Positions 1 to 8,848 of a stretch of 64,000 nucleotides of DNA are shown here, in pieces. Under the pieces are notes generated by a model that saw only the letters and a list, made by a program, of their open reading frames with translations, was not told where the DNA came from and did no database searches. The number at the start of each line of letters is the position of its first letter. The first letter of the stretch is position 1. A program made the translations under genes and the position numbers. The stretch comes from Acidisoma silvae (GTDB taxonomy: Bacteria; Pseudomonadota; Alphaproteobacteria; Acetobacterales; Acetobacteraceae): assembly GCF_020618775.1 (NCBI RefSeq), contig NZ_JAESVB010000008.1:115823-179822 (forward strand), written 5' to 3'.

Positions 1-713
1 CGTTGAACGGGTCGATTAAACAGGCTTGCGACGCCGGCATTGTCGTCGTTGCCTTCGACGGTCTGGTGACGGAACCTTGCGCCTATAAGGTGACGATCGA
101 CCTTGCGAATGTCTATGGCGCTGAGGAAATCCGCCAGATCGCCAAGCGCCTGCCGAATGGCGGCAATCTTCTCTATGTACGCGGCCTCGCCGGTACCAGC
201 ATCGATGCCGATATCACCAAGGGCGTCGAAGCCGAGATCGCGAAACACCCGAATCTGAAAATCGTCGCTTCCGTCAACGGCGATTGGGATGAGACGACGG
301 CGCAGAAGGCGGTCGCGACCGTGCTGCCCTCTCTTCCCACGATCGCCGGCGTGGTCGATCAGGGCGGCGACGGTTATGGCACGGCGCAGGCCTTCAAGGC
401 TGCCGGCAAGCCGATGCCGCTGATCATGCTCGGCAATCGCCAGGATGAACTGGCCTGGTGGAAGAGCATGATTCCGAGCGGCTATAATACATGGTCGGGC
501 TCGGAAGCGCCGGGCATGTCGACCTTTGCCTTCTGGGTGGCGCAGCAGATTCTGGACGGCAAGAAGGTGCCCAAGGAAGTGCCGATGAATATCCTGACCA
601 TCGAGCAGCCGGACCTCGACAAATACCTGGCCTCGACACCGGTCGGTGGCGTTGCCAATGCCGAATACACGCAGGACGAGGTGGTGAAAGCCATCGCGGC
701 TGCGAGCAAGTGA
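1..713 (+). CDS. Sugar ABC transporter substrate-binding protein (5' end outside window)
   Basis: This is the C-terminal part (about 236 residues) of a periplasmic binding protein of the ribose/xylose-type (CUT2) family. Visible family features are the segment VVVAFDG, the inter-lobe stretch [19 protein letters not shown] and the second-lobe segment [15 protein letters not shown]. The reading frame is open at the window edge, so the signal peptide and first lobe lie upstream and no start can be chosen. The stop is two bases before the start of an ABC ATPase gene, followed by two permeases, so it is the first visible gene of a transporter operon. The substrate cannot be told from sequence; a carbohydrate or polyol is likely from family membership. 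Confidence 0.88.
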   Translation, partial: LNGSIKQACDAGIVVVAFDGLVTEPCAYKVTIDLANVYGAEEIRQIAKRLPNGGNLLYVRGLAGTSIDADITKGVEAEIAKHPNLKIVASVNGDWDETTAQKAVATVLPSLPTIAGVVDQGGDGYGTAQAFKAAGKPMPLIMLGNRQDELAWWKSMIPSGYNTWSGSEAPGMSTFAFWVAQQILDGKKVPKEVPMNILTIEQPDLDKYLASTPVGGVANAEYTQDEVVKAIAAASK

Positions 714-715
714 CG

Positions 716-2206
716 ATGCTGCCTGAAGCGCAGCCGATGGCCATGCCATTGGACGAGACTATTATTCGGCTTGTTCAGGTTGGCAAAAGCTTCGGCAGCG
801 TGCGGGCCTTGGCCGGTGTCGACCTTGTGGTCGGCGCCGGCGAAGTGCTTGGGCTGGTCGGGCATAATGGCGCCGGCAAATCGACCCTTATGCGTATCCT
901 GTCAGGCACGATATCGGCCAACCAGGGCAGCGTGACCGTGCGTGGCGCGGCGCAGGCGGACTATTCCATCACGATCGCGCAAAGGCTCGGCATTCGCTGC
1001 GTGTTTCAGGAATTGTCGCTCTGCCCCAATCTGACGGTCGCCGAAAACACGCGCATCGCCCATGGTAGCCTGACGGGTTTTGGCTGGCGGCGGCGGGCCG
1101 CGCGGCTGATCTCTTCCAAGCTGGACGAGATCTTTCCGGGCCATGGCATTTCAGCGCAGGATCTGGTCGGGGATCTGGCAATCGGCCAGCGGCAGATGGT
1201 TGAAATCGCGCGCGCCTATTGCGTCACGCGCGATCCGCTGCATCTCATCATTCTCGATGAGCCCACATCCTCGCTCGATTCCCAGACATCGGGGCAGCTG
1301 CTCTCTCATATGCGCCGGACGGCGGCGAGGGGGCTCAGCACCATCCTGATTTCCCATATGCTGGGCGAAATTCTGGACAATGCTGATCGCATCGTCGTCA
1401 TGCGGGACGGTACGGTCGTCCTGTCGGATAACGCCGCCGCTTTCAACCGTGAAACGCTCGTGCTCGCGATGGGCAATACCCATCGCGATAGCCGGGAGGC
1501 AGGGGCCGCACGGCAAAGCCTGCGCGACCGCATGACCGTCATTGAAGCGCGCCCGCCTAAGGCGAGCCAGGTATCACTGGTGGCGAAGAAGGGTGAAATC
1601 ATCGGCCTCGCCGGCCTTGCCGGGCATGGCCAGACACGCATGCTGCTGCGCATCTTCCGCGCCGGGGCCGCGCGGCAGCCGGGTGTGCGCGTCCAGGGGC
1701 GCATGGCGCTGGTGGCGGGAGACCGGCAGACCGATGGCATTTTTCCGCTGTGGTCGATTACCGATAATATCGTTATACGCTCCATGCGCCGAATGACGCG
1801 CTACAGTCTTATCGTGTCGCAAAAAGAAGATAGGCTGGCGACCGAATGGCGGCGGCGCATCGGCATCCGCACGCCCGATATGCGCGACAATATCCTGACA
1901 CTCTCTGGCGGCAATCAGCAGAAGGCGCTTTTCGCGCGTGCGCTCGCCTCCGACGCCGAGATCGTGCTGATGGATGATCCGATGCGCGGCGTCGATATCG
2001 GCACCAAGCTCGACGTCTATGACATCATTCGTAAGGAGGCCGAGGCTGGCCGCACTTTCATCTGGTATACGACGGAATTCGAAGAACTGGACAATTGCGA
2101 TCGTGTCTATGTTTTTCGCAATGATGTCATAACGGCGGAACTCGACCATGACGCCGTGACCGAGGAACGCGTGATATCCTCCTCCTTCGCGGAAGGCATG
2201 GCATGA
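716..2206 (+). CDS. Sugar ABC transporter ATP-binding protein (two nucleotide-binding domains)
   Basis: Cytoplasmic ATPase of a CUT2 importer, about 496 residues, with two tandem ABC domains. The first has Walker [10 protein letters not shown] and Walker [13 protein letters not shown]. The second has the degenerate Walker A usual in this family ([13 protein letters not shown]), an intact signature LSGGNQQK and the segment [14 protein letters not shown]. The open frame extends further upstream, but the ATG at 716 lies two bases after the binding-protein stop and gives a normal family N-terminus. ATGs at 737 and 743 are alternatives. The stop overlaps the ATG of the next permease (ATGA), indicating translational coupling. 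Confidence 0.93.
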   Translation: MLPEAQPMAMPLDETIIRLVQVGKSFGSVRALAGVDLVVGAGEVLGLVGHNGAGKSTLMRILSGTISANQGSVTVRGAAQADYSITIAQRLGIRCVFQELSLCPNLTVAENTRIAHGSLTGFGWRRRAARLISSKLDEIFPGHGISAQDLVGDLAIGQRQMVEIARAYCVTRDPLHLIILDEPTSSLDSQTSGQLLSHMRRTAARGLSTILISHMLGEILDNADRIVVMRDGTVVLSDNAAAFNRETLVLAMGNTHRDSREAGAARQSLRDRMTVIEARPPKASQVSLVAKKGEIIGLAGLAGHGQTRMLLRIFRAGAARQPGVRVQGRMALVAGDRQTDGIFPLWSITDNIVIRSMRRMTRYSLIVSQKEDRLATEWRRRIGIRTPDMRDNILTLSGGNQQKALFARALASDAEIVLMDDPMRGVDIGTKLDVYDIIRKEAEAGRTFIWYTTEFEELDNCDRVYVFRNDVITAELDHDAVTEERVISSSFAEGMA

Positions 2207-3177
2207 GCCAGACCGTGATGCCGAACCGGGTTCTCGTCACCCGCTATCTCGCGCCACGGCGGCTGTTGCGCACGCTGCTGCCCAGCCTGTCGCTCGTCCT
2301 GGTGTTGATTGCCATCGGCTGGCTGAACCCGCGTGCCATCAGCTATTTCGGCTTCAACCTGATGCTGAATCTGGCAATCCCCATCGCGCTCGCGACGATT
2401 GCCCAGATGTTCGTCATCACGGTCAACGATCTTGACCTGTCCATCGGTTTCTTCGTCAGCTTCATCGGCTGCGTGGGGGCAACCTGGCTGCCGAAGCACC
2501 CGTTGATCGGCATCGCCATGATCCTGGGCGGCATTCTGGTCTATGCGCTGGTCGGCGCGCTGATCCGTCTGCGCAACCTGCCGTCCATCGTGGTCACCCT
2601 CGGCATGAGCTTCGTCTGGCAGGGAGCGGCAATCATCCTGCTGCCGCAGCCCGGTGGCGCCGTGCCGAACTGGCTGCATGGGCTGATGAGCTATCACACG
2701 CCCTATCTGCCTTTTCCGATCGTCGCGGCCATCGTCATCGGTCTGGTGACGCATTTCGGCCTCATGCGCACCTCCTTCGGCACCGTGCTGCGCGGCGCCG
2801 GGGGCAATCCCCAAGCCATCGAAAGTGCAGGCTGGTCCATCCTTGCCATCAAGATGATTGCTTTCGCGCTGGCGGGTGTCTTTGGTGTGCTGTCGGGATT
2901 GTCCTTGATCGGCATCGCGACGGCGGCGGACCCTAATGTCGGCAGCGGCTATACGCTGCTGTCCATCGCCGGCGTCATCCTGGGCGGCGGTGAATTCGTG
3001 GGTGGCCGCGTCTCGCCTATTGGCGCCGTCATCGGCGCGCTGACGCTGGCGCTGGCGTCCAATTCGCTGCTGTCCTTCCTGCGTGTGTCGCCGGATTGGC
3101 AGATCGGCGCCAATGGGCTGATCCTGATCGTCATCCTGGCGGCGCGTGCACTCATCAATCGGCGGGAGACGGCATAA
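2203..3177 (+). CDS. Sugar ABC transporter permease (first of pair)
   Basis: Inner-membrane permease of the RbsC/XylH type, 324 residues, with about eight to ten hydrophobic segments. Family landmarks include the conserved [13 protein letters not shown] (equivalent to the usual GGIDLSVG motif) and the C-terminal [20 protein letters not shown] segment, which resembles the loop contacting the ATPase. Its ATG overlaps the stop of the ATPase gene and its stop overlaps the start of the second permease. The pair therefore probably forms a heterodimeric channel with the upstream ATPase and binding protein. Confidence 0.92.
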   Translation: MSQTVMPNRVLVTRYLAPRRLLRTLLPSLSLVLVLIAIGWLNPRAISYFGFNLMLNLAIPIALATIAQMFVITVNDLDLSIGFFVSFIGCVGATWLPKHPLIGIAMILGGILVYALVGALIRLRNLPSIVVTLGMSFVWQGAAIILLPQPGGAVPNWLHGLMSYHTPYLPFPIVAAIVIGLVTHFGLMRTSFGTVLRGAGGNPQAIESAGWSILAIKMIAFALAGVFGVLSGLSLIGIATAADPNVGSGYTLLSIAGVILGGGEFVGGRVSPIGAVIGALTLALASNSLLSFLRVSPDWQIGANGLILIVILAARALINRRETA

Positions 3178-4127
3178 TGAACGCCATACGCCGTGCCGCC
3201 GCGCAGCCCTGGATGCTGTCTTTCGTCGGCGCCGTTCTGGTCTTCGTGGCCGCCATCATCATTGCCGGCGGTCATGGTGCCGGCGGCATGGCGAGTGCAG
3301 CGGCAAGCCTCGCCGTCTTTACGGTTATCGTGGGCCTCGGCCAGATGTTCGTGGTCACGCTCGGGCCCGGTAATGTCGATCTGTCGCTGCCCGCCAATAT
3401 CGGCCTGGCGAGTGCGGTCGCGATGAAGATCATGGCCGGCCATAATGGCATGATCCTGCCGGGTATTCTGGCGGCTATCGGCAGCGGCATGGTCATCGGT
3501 CTGGTCAATTATCTGCTGATCGCGGCTTTGCGCATTCCGCCGATCATCGCGACCCTGTCGGCCAGTTTCATCATCCAGACGGTGGATATCAGCTACGGGC
3601 GCGGGTTGCAGGTTAAGCCACCGCCGGCCTTCGAGGCCATGAGCGATGCGCGCATCCTGGGTGTGCCTTTGCTGGTGCTGATTGCGCTGATCGTCAGCGC
3701 TTTGCTGGCTGTCGTCCTGCACAAGCAGGTCTTCGGCCGTTCGGTGATGGCCATCGGCCAGAACCAGCGCGCGGCCTGGCTGGCGGGCATTGCTGTCGGC
3801 CGTATCCGTTGCCTGACCTATATCCTGTGCGGGGCCTTGGGTGGCTTGGACGGCGTGCTGCTGGCCGGCTATTTCCGTGGGTCTTCCGTCGATATCGGGG
3901 ACGAATATCTGCTGGCTTCAATCGCCGTCGTCGTGATCGGCGGCACCTCGGTCGGTGGCGGGCAGGCAACGGTCCTCGGCCTATGGGGTGCGGCGCTGTT
4001 TCTTGTCTTCCTGCAAATCATGCTGAACACGCTGGGGGCGGATGCCGGCATGCGGCTGCTGATTACGGGCCTGGTGATCATTGGCGTTATCACTGTCGCG
4101 GGCGGCGGCCGGCGCGCGCGCCGCTGA
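3177..4127 (+). CDS. Sugar ABC transporter permease (second of pair)
   Basis: Second CUT2 permease, about 316 residues and strongly hydrophobic, with the landmarks LGPGNVDLSLPANIG and VVVIGGTSVGGGQATVLG. The open frame extends upstream, but the ATG at 3177 overlaps the TAA of the preceding gene by one base and gives the expected short cytoplasmic N-terminus. The last 147 bases overlap, on the opposite strand, the 3' end of the LacI-family regulator gene. It completes a four-gene importer operon of which the 5' end is outside the window. Confidence 0.92.
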   Translation: MNAIRRAAAQPWMLSFVGAVLVFVAAIIIAGGHGAGGMASAAASLAVFTVIVGLGQMFVVTLGPGNVDLSLPANIGLASAVAMKIMAGHNGMILPGILAAIGSGMVIGLVNYLLIAALRIPPIIATLSASFIIQTVDISYGRGLQVKPPPAFEAMSDARILGVPLLVLIALIVSALLAVVLHKQVFGRSVMAIGQNQRAAWLAGIAVGRIRCLTYILCGALGGLDGVLLAGYFRGSSVDIGDEYLLASIAVVVIGGTSVGGGQATVLGLWGAALFLVFLQIMLNTLGADAGMRLLITGLVIIGVITVAGGGRRARR

Positions 4128-5171
4128 TCGCGGCGGACTGGTGGTGGCGCGCATGCAAAGGTCCGCCCGCAACTCGATCGAGTGAAGCATGCCGCGGCCG
4201 CCGGCAGCGCCGATGAGCATCTCGCCCGCCAATCGGCCGATTTCCAAATTGTCGACCCGCATGGTCGTCAGTCGCGGGGCGATGCGGGAGACGATGGCAA
4301 GATCGTCGAAGCCGGTAATGGAGAGGTCATGCGGAATGGCGATGCCAAGATCGAGGGCCGCGCCGACGGCGCCAAGCGCCAGATTGTCATTGCCGCAGAT
4401 GATGGCGGTCGGGCGGGTTTTGCCGGCCATGATGCGGCGCAGGCTTTCGGCTCCGAAATCCATGTTTGACGGCCCGATATGCAGGTCCGCGGCGCGCAGC
4501 GTTACACCGGCCGCAGCGAGGCCATCCCGCAGGCCGTCCAGCCTTGCCGCAACACGGTCATTGGCGTCCATCGGCTGAAAGATGGCGGCGATCCGCCGAT
4601 GGCCAAGTGACAGGACGTAGTCGGCAAGCTGTCGGAAGGCTGCGCGATTGTCGAAACCGATGCAGGGATGCGGGCTGTCATGGCGGTAACCGTAGGTCAG
4701 CACGTAGGGAAGGCTGCGTTGGCGCAGCAGGTCAAAGGTTTGTGGCGGATAGTTCTCTCCCACCATGGCCAGAACTTCGATGCCTTGCGCCAGCATGGCT
4801 TGCACTTGGGCAAGACCTTCGGCGGGATCGTAATTGCTGCAACCGATCAGCAGCGTGAAGCCGTTTTCGGCAAAGATGGCCTGCATGCCGCTGACTTGCC
4901 GGGCGAAGATCTCGTTATCGAGCGTCGGAATAATCACGCCCGCAATATGGCTGCGGCGGGAAGCCAAGGCCCGTCCCGCAGCATTGGGAATCCAATGCAG
5001 TGCCGCGGCGGCCTCCCGGACGCGAGCCTGCACTTCGGCCGAAACTTTCGTCGGCGTATTGAAGACGCGGGATACGGTGGCGGTGGAAACCTGGGCAAGC
5101 TGGGCCACTTCCGCCAGCCGTGTGCGGCCTGTGCCCCCGCGTGCGCGGCGCGCCACCTTGTCATCGGCCAA
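3981..5171 (-). CDS. LacI-family transcriptional regulator with extended C-terminus
   Basis: DNA-binding regulator, 396 residues. The N-terminal helix-turn-helix (RLAEVAQLAQVSTATVSRVFN) is followed by the LacI hinge with alanines and a type-I periplasmic-binding-protein-like sensor domain, which presumably binds the sugar carried by the neighbouring transporter. Family members usually end near residue 345. Here about 49 further residues, rich in Arg, Ala, Gln and Asp, are encoded antisense to the permease gene, which suggests loss of the original stop codon. A 12-bp near-palindrome at 5256-5267 upstream is a candidate operator. Its target is probably the sugar ABC operon it faces. Confidence 0.92.
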   Translation of the reverse strand: MADDKVARRARGGTGRTRLAEVAQLAQVSTATVSRVFNTPTKVSAEVQARVREAAAALHWIPNAAGRALASRRSHIAGVIIPTLDNEIFARQVSGMQAIFAENGFTLLIGCSNYDPAEGLAQVQAMLAQGIEVLAMVGENYPPQTFDLLRQRSLPYVLTYGYRHDSPHPCIGFDNRAAFRQLADYVLSLGHRRIAAIFQPMDANDRVAARLDGLRDGLAAAGVTLRAADLHIGPSNMDFGAESLRRIMAGKTRPTAIICGNDNLALGAVGAALDLGIAIPHDLSITGFDDLAIVSRIAPRLTTMRVDNLEIGRLAGEMLIGAAGGRGMLHSIELRADLCMRATTSPPRSAARAPAAARDSDNANDHQARNQQPHAGIRPQRVQHDLQEDKKQRRTP

Positions 5172-5255
5172 TGCAGGATCGTCCTGAAGTTAAAAAAGCC
5201 ATGTTTTTAAGTAAGGGCAGATTTTAGCATGAATTCTTGTTTGGAATAAAAGCAC

Positions 5256-5267
5256 GTAACCGCTTAC
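5256..5267. promoter_or_regulatory. Candidate LacI-family operator
   Basis: The sequence GTAACCGCTTAC is a 12-bp palindrome with one mismatched pair and a central CG, the form typical of LacI/GalR operators. It lies 85 bp upstream of the LacI-family gene start, in the region between it and the divergent LysR gene, so autoregulation is the simplest reading. The matching site for the transporter operon would be outside the window. Confidence 0.45.
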
Positions 5268-5394
5268 ATTTCAAGTAGATCTATGATTTTATTGATAGGT
5301 TACTGAGCGCGCGACGGTTGGATCGTCTAAAAGGATGCTTGCGGTGCGCAGCATGATTCCTGCATGACCGGGGCGTGCAAAGGTAAGACAGGCT

Positions 5395-6276
5395 ATGCAG
5401 CATTTTGATCTGGACGAGTTGGCGGCCGTCGTCGCCATTGCCAATCGCGAAAGCTTTTCGGCGGCGGCGCGGGATTTGAACAAGACCCAGGCCGCTGTCA
5501 GCCTCGTCGTCGGCCGGTTGGAGCAGCGCCTTAGCCACAAACTGTTCGAGCGTTCGCCCCGTGGCGTCCGCCCGACCGTTCCGGGAGAGACGCTCATTTC
5601 CTACGCACGGCGCCTGCTGGCGTTGGAGAGTGAGGCGCTGGAGGCTTTGAACGGTGCGGCGCCACGCGGCCGCGTGCGCATCGGCATGCCGGATGATTAT
5701 CTGGAAGCGCTCGGCACGCCGGCGATCGAACAATTCGCGCTTGCTTGCCCCGGCGTGCAGGTCGACATCATTTGCGACTTTTCCCGAAAGCTGGAGACGC
5801 TGGTCGGTTCCGGCGATCTCGATCTGGCCATTGTCACGCGCGGCGCCACCCAGCAGGGTGGCCTGACATTGGGGCGCGAGCGGCAGGTCTGGTGCGCGGC
5901 GCCGAGCGCACGGCCGGAACTATTGAAGCCGCTGCCGCTGGCGCTGTTCTCTGACCAGTGCCGGGCCAAGCCGACCATTCTGAATGCTTTGGAGGCAGCC
6001 GGTCGGTCCTATCGCATTGCCTATTCTTTCTCCCATCTGGCTGGCATCCTCACAGCGGTGGAGAAAGGGCGTGCGGTGACCGTGCTGCCCGAATCCTGCG
6101 TGCCCGCGCATTTCCGCAAGCTGGGCATTGAGAGCGGCCTGCCTGCCTTGCCGACGCTGGAACTGGCCTTGCTGCTGCCGGAAGGGGCGAAGGCGCCGGC
6201 CCGTATTCTGGGCCAGCTTCTGCTCCCTCACGATAAGGCGCCGGTTGGTCCGCTGACGGCGGCCAATGCCGCATAA
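5395..6276 (+). CDS. LysR-family transcriptional regulator
   Basis: Regulator of 293 residues. The N-terminal winged helix-turn-helix covers roughly residues 5-65 (ESFSAAARDLNKTQAAVSLVVGRLEQ), followed by a linker helix and a LysR substrate-binding domain starting near GRVRIGMPDDYLEA. It is transcribed away from the LacI-family gene. No obvious metabolic partner lies next to it: the following genes are a secreted protein and a hydrolase more than 300 bp away. The effector and target are unknown. Confidence 0.92.
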   Translation: MQHFDLDELAAVVAIANRESFSAAARDLNKTQAAVSLVVGRLEQRLSHKLFERSPRGVRPTVPGETLISYARRLLALESEALEALNGAAPRGRVRIGMPDDYLEALGTPAIEQFALACPGVQVDIICDFSRKLETLVGSGDLDLAIVTRGATQQGGLTLGRERQVWCAAPSARPELLKPLPLALFSDQCRAKPTILNALEAAGRSYRIAYSFSHLAGILTAVEKGRAVTVLPESCVPAHFRKLGIESGLPALPTLELALLLPEGAKAPARILGQLLLPHDKAPVGPLTAANAA

Positions 6277-6623
6277 AGCCATTCGCTCCGCGCGATGATG
6301 GCGGCTTTTACGGCCTATAAAATCCATAAAGAATTTTAAAATCAGAGATTTATAGTAAAAATCTCAGGAAAAACTTGAATGAAATCGCGGTTCGTCTGAA
6401 ATTTAAGTGACGCATGTGGTCCCGGCACGATTTGCCTGACTTGACCGGCCTGACAATGGCCCCATCCTTTAGTCATGCTTTGCTTCCTTGAGACGCCTCT
6501 CAACCCCGATATCTGTAAATCTGGCCCAGCCATGGGCGAGGAGAGAGCGGTATCAATCGCATTTCGGCATTCAATGCCTATGACGCGGAGGCGGGCAGGG
6601 CAACGGAGCCCAGGGAGCAAAAC
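6277..6623. other. Intergenic region between LysR gene and secreted-protein gene
   Basis: This stretch of 347 bases is noticeably AT-rich in its first third. A 7-bp inverted repeat (arms GAGATTT at 6345-6351 and AAATCTC at 6359-6365, 7-base loop) could act as a weak terminator after the LysR gene. The remainder should hold the promoter of the 6624 gene. I see no convincing -35/-10 pair, tRNA or other element, and the short open frames here do not look real. Confidence 0.4.
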
Positions 6624-7202
6624 ATGAAACTGTCCGTGTTAAGATATCTGATAATCCCGAGCGTGATCGGCTTGTCCTGGACGGCAGTGCCAGCGTGTGC
6701 GGCGCAGCTGAATGGCGTAACATTTCCCGACCGGGTCAGTGCCGGCTCGGCTGAACTGACCCTCAATGGTGTGGCTTTGCGCACGGCCTCGGTTCTGCGT
6801 GTCCCGGTTTACGTCGCCGGACTGTATCTGGAGCATCCGAGCCATGATGCTGATTTTGTGGTAACATCTTCTCAGGTCAAACTGCTCCGCTTTGTGTTCC
6901 TCCGGGATGTCGGGCAGCCGAAAGTCCGCAAAACCTGGCAGCGGTCACTGGCGGAAAGCTGCGTGTCGCCCTGTTATTTGTCGCCGAACGACGTGGCGCA
7001 GTTTCTGGGCCGGGTTCCGGCCATGCACAAAGGGGACGTGGCCGATGTACTTTTTACCCCGCATGGCGCTGATTTTACGGTTAATTCGCGGGATCTCGGA
7101 TGGGTGACTGATCCGAATTTCGCGCGCGTTATTCTGCTGAGCTATATCGGCCCGGCTGCGTCATCCCCCGCCGTCCGCAAGGGCATCCTCGGATCGCCAT
7201 GA
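6624..7202 (+). CDS. Secreted chalcone-isomerase-like protein
   Basis: Protein of 192 residues with a clear Sec signal peptide (about residues 1-27, ending CAA). The mature part matches the bacterial chalcone-isomerase-like family: GVTFPDRV, then LNGVALRTASVLRVPVYVAGLYL, then VKLLRFVFLRDV and LGWVTDPNFARVILLSYIGP. Bacterial members are usually periplasmic and are not known to make flavonoids; they are thought to bind fatty acids or similar ligands, so no enzymatic reaction is claimed. A GGGAG Shine-Dalgarno sequence precedes the ATG. The next gene starts 13 bases downstream, so the two are probably co-transcribed. Confidence 0.8.
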   Translation: MKLSVLRYLIIPSVIGLSWTAVPACAAQLNGVTFPDRVSAGSAELTLNGVALRTASVLRVPVYVAGLYLEHPSHDADFVVTSSQVKLLRFVFLRDVGQPKVRKTWQRSLAESCVSPCYLSPNDVAQFLGRVPAMHKGDVADVLFTPHGADFTVNSRDLGWVTDPNFARVILLSYIGPAASSPAVRKGILGSP

Positions 7203-7215
7203 GCGGGGTGAAGGC

Positions 7216-7881
7216 GTGAGGATCCTCAGCTGGAACCTGCTGCATACCGGGGGCGCGACACTCGGCGATGTGCTGGGCCTGATCGAGCGCCAGCGGCCTG
7301 ACCTTCTGCTGCTACAGGAAGCGACAGCCGCGATCGACGGACTTGCCAAGATCGGCGGCACCTATCACCGTAGCCTTATGCCCGGCCGGGCGAATGGGCT
7401 TGCGGCCTGGAGCGCACAAGGCTTCCGGCTTCTTGATACCCTAAACCTGCCGCCTGGATTGGCATGGGATCTGCGCCCGCTGCGATCTCGGCCGGGACGC
7501 TCCCGCATAGCGCTTGTCTTGGAATTCCAGGCCATCCAGATCGCCAATGTGCATCTGGACCACGGCCAGCGCAGCAATAGACGGCAACTGCGGCATATCG
7601 CGGAAACCTATCCCGGCATCGGTCTGATCATGGGGGATTTCAATGCTGTCGGGGCCGCACGGCCGCATGGGTTTTCAGATATCGGCCCGCGCCGCATTAC
7701 CCACATGGCAAGAGGCGTTGTGCCTTTTCGGCTCGACCGCTGCCTGAGCCGCACTCTGGTTCCCATGACAGCCACGGCGCTTCCCTACGGACCGTCAGAC
7801 CATCGGCCTATCGTGATCGATTTTCCGCCCTGTGCGGATCCTGCGATCGTCAAAGATCTGGCCCTGGGCGTCAGTAGTTGA
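7216..7881 (+). CDS. Endonuclease/exonuclease/phosphatase (EEP) family hydrolase
   Basis: Protein of 221 residues, GTG start at 7216 preceded by a GGGTG ribosome-binding site. It carries the EEP (DNase-I-like) signature motifs in order: SWNLLHTGG (metal-site Asn), LLLLQEAT (catalytic Glu), NVHLDHG, GDFNAVG (Asp/Asn) and the C-terminal SDHRPIVIDF (Asp-His). It has no signal peptide. Family members act on DNA, RNA or phospholipids, and the substrate cannot be chosen here. The last 11 bases overlap the 3' end of the convergent pilus tip gene. Confidence 0.85.
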   Translation: MRILSWNLLHTGGATLGDVLGLIERQRPDLLLLQEATAAIDGLAKIGGTYHRSLMPGRANGLAAWSAQGFRLLDTLNLPPGLAWDLRPLRSRPGRSRIALVLEFQAIQIANVHLDHGQRSNRRQLRHIAETYPGIGLIMGDFNAVGAARPHGFSDIGPRRITHMARGVVPFRLDRCLSRTLVPMTATALPYGPSDHRPIVIDFPPCADPAIVKDLALGVSS

Positions 7882-8848
7882 GGTCTACCGTCACGGTATC
7901 GGTATAGGTGTCCGGCGTGTAGTCTGCACTGGCCGCCGAGGCATAGACGGTGATGCTTTGCGAAGTACCGGTGCCATTGCCGGCAACGCCATTGCCGACT
8001 TTCGTGGACGTGGCCGTATTGCCCCAGACAGCGCCCGACGCACTGCCCGAACGTAGTTGATACGGAACCTTATCCGTATTGCTGCCGGTGCCGGCCATGA
8101 CGCCGGCACCGGTGGTGCTGCCGTTGGAGGGTGCCAATCCGATGTAATAGGGGGTGCCTGACGGGCAGCTAACGACGAGGGTATTGCTGCCCGTGACATT
8201 TTTGGCTGTGGCGCTGACGCTGCCGAAACTGAGGTCGGAGGAGGCACCGACAACGCAATTATTGGTCACCACGGCGGTAACGGGCAGGGTGAAGTCAAGA
8301 CCAGAATAGCCGTTTAATGAACCGCATTGCGTTCCTGTCATAAACCCAAGCAGGACATTATAGAAATAGGCGCTGTAATTCCCAGCAGCAGCCGTTTGGG
8401 AGCCTGGAATATAACCATAAAAAGTGAAGGTGCCGCTGACCGATTTGCCGATCCCTGCGGCTATCGAAACCGGAACGCTGATGGGCGTCGTGGTCGTCCA
8501 AATCGTTCCGTCAGGTGCATTTGTGTAGAGATTAAACTTCAAAGTGCCACTGCCCTGCATTTCCGGCTGGCTGGCTGTTCCAGGATAGCTCGGTGTGCCC
8601 ATGCCAAGGCACAGATCAAAGCTGACAGCCGTGTTATTGTAGTTCGTGCAAGTATAGCCAACACTACCGGTTGCAGAAGCACCCGTGCTGGTCGTGACGT
8701 TCACACTGCCGAAATTGATGCTCGGTGAGCTGTCGCTGCAAACCACACTCGCATGCGCTGATACAGACACCAGCACATTTCCAACCACAAGACTCAGAAG
8801 AATAAGGCAGCCGCGCAAAACGCTTCTGATCACCGTGTCAATCCTCAT
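7871..8848 (-). CDS. Two-domain spore-coat-U pilin (archaic pilus tip subunit, CsuE-like)
   Basis: About 325 residues with a signal peptide ending near AHAS. Two consecutive spore-coat-protein-U domains follow. The first begins VVCSDSSPSINFGSVN and the second begins NNCVVGASSDLSFGSVSA; the protein ends on the typical DTYTDTVTVDLNY strand. Two-domain members of archaic chaperone-usher systems sit at the pilus tip (Csu nomenclature, CsuE). The open frame extends 28 codons upstream, but the ATG at 8848 overlaps the usher stop (ATGA) and gives a proper signal peptide. It is last in the operon. Confidence 0.88.
   Translation of the reverse strand: MRIDTVIRSVLRGCLILLSLVVGNVLVSVSAHASVVCSDSSPSINFGSVNVTTSTGASATGSVGYTCTNYNNTAVSFDLCLGMGTPSYPGTASQPEMQGSGTLKFNLYTNAPDGTIWTTTTPISVPVSIAAGIGKSVSGTFTFYGYIPGSQTAAAGNYSAYFYNVLLGFMTGTQCGSLNGYSGLDFTLPVTAVVTNNCVVGASSDLSFGSVSATAKNVTGSNTLVVSCPSGTPYYIGLAPSNGSTTGAGVMAGTGSNTDKVPYQLRSGSASGAVWGNTATSTKVGNGVAGNGTGTSQSITVYASAASADYTPDTYTDTVTVDLNY

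Noticed and set aside
491..715. 75-codon N-terminal extension of the first ATPase
   Set aside because: It overlaps the binding-protein gene in another frame and lacks ABC-domain sequence.
6421..6436. Sigma-54-like sequence CGGCACGATTTGCC
   Set aside because: The GG-GC spacing is 10, not 12 bases, and there is no nearby activator.
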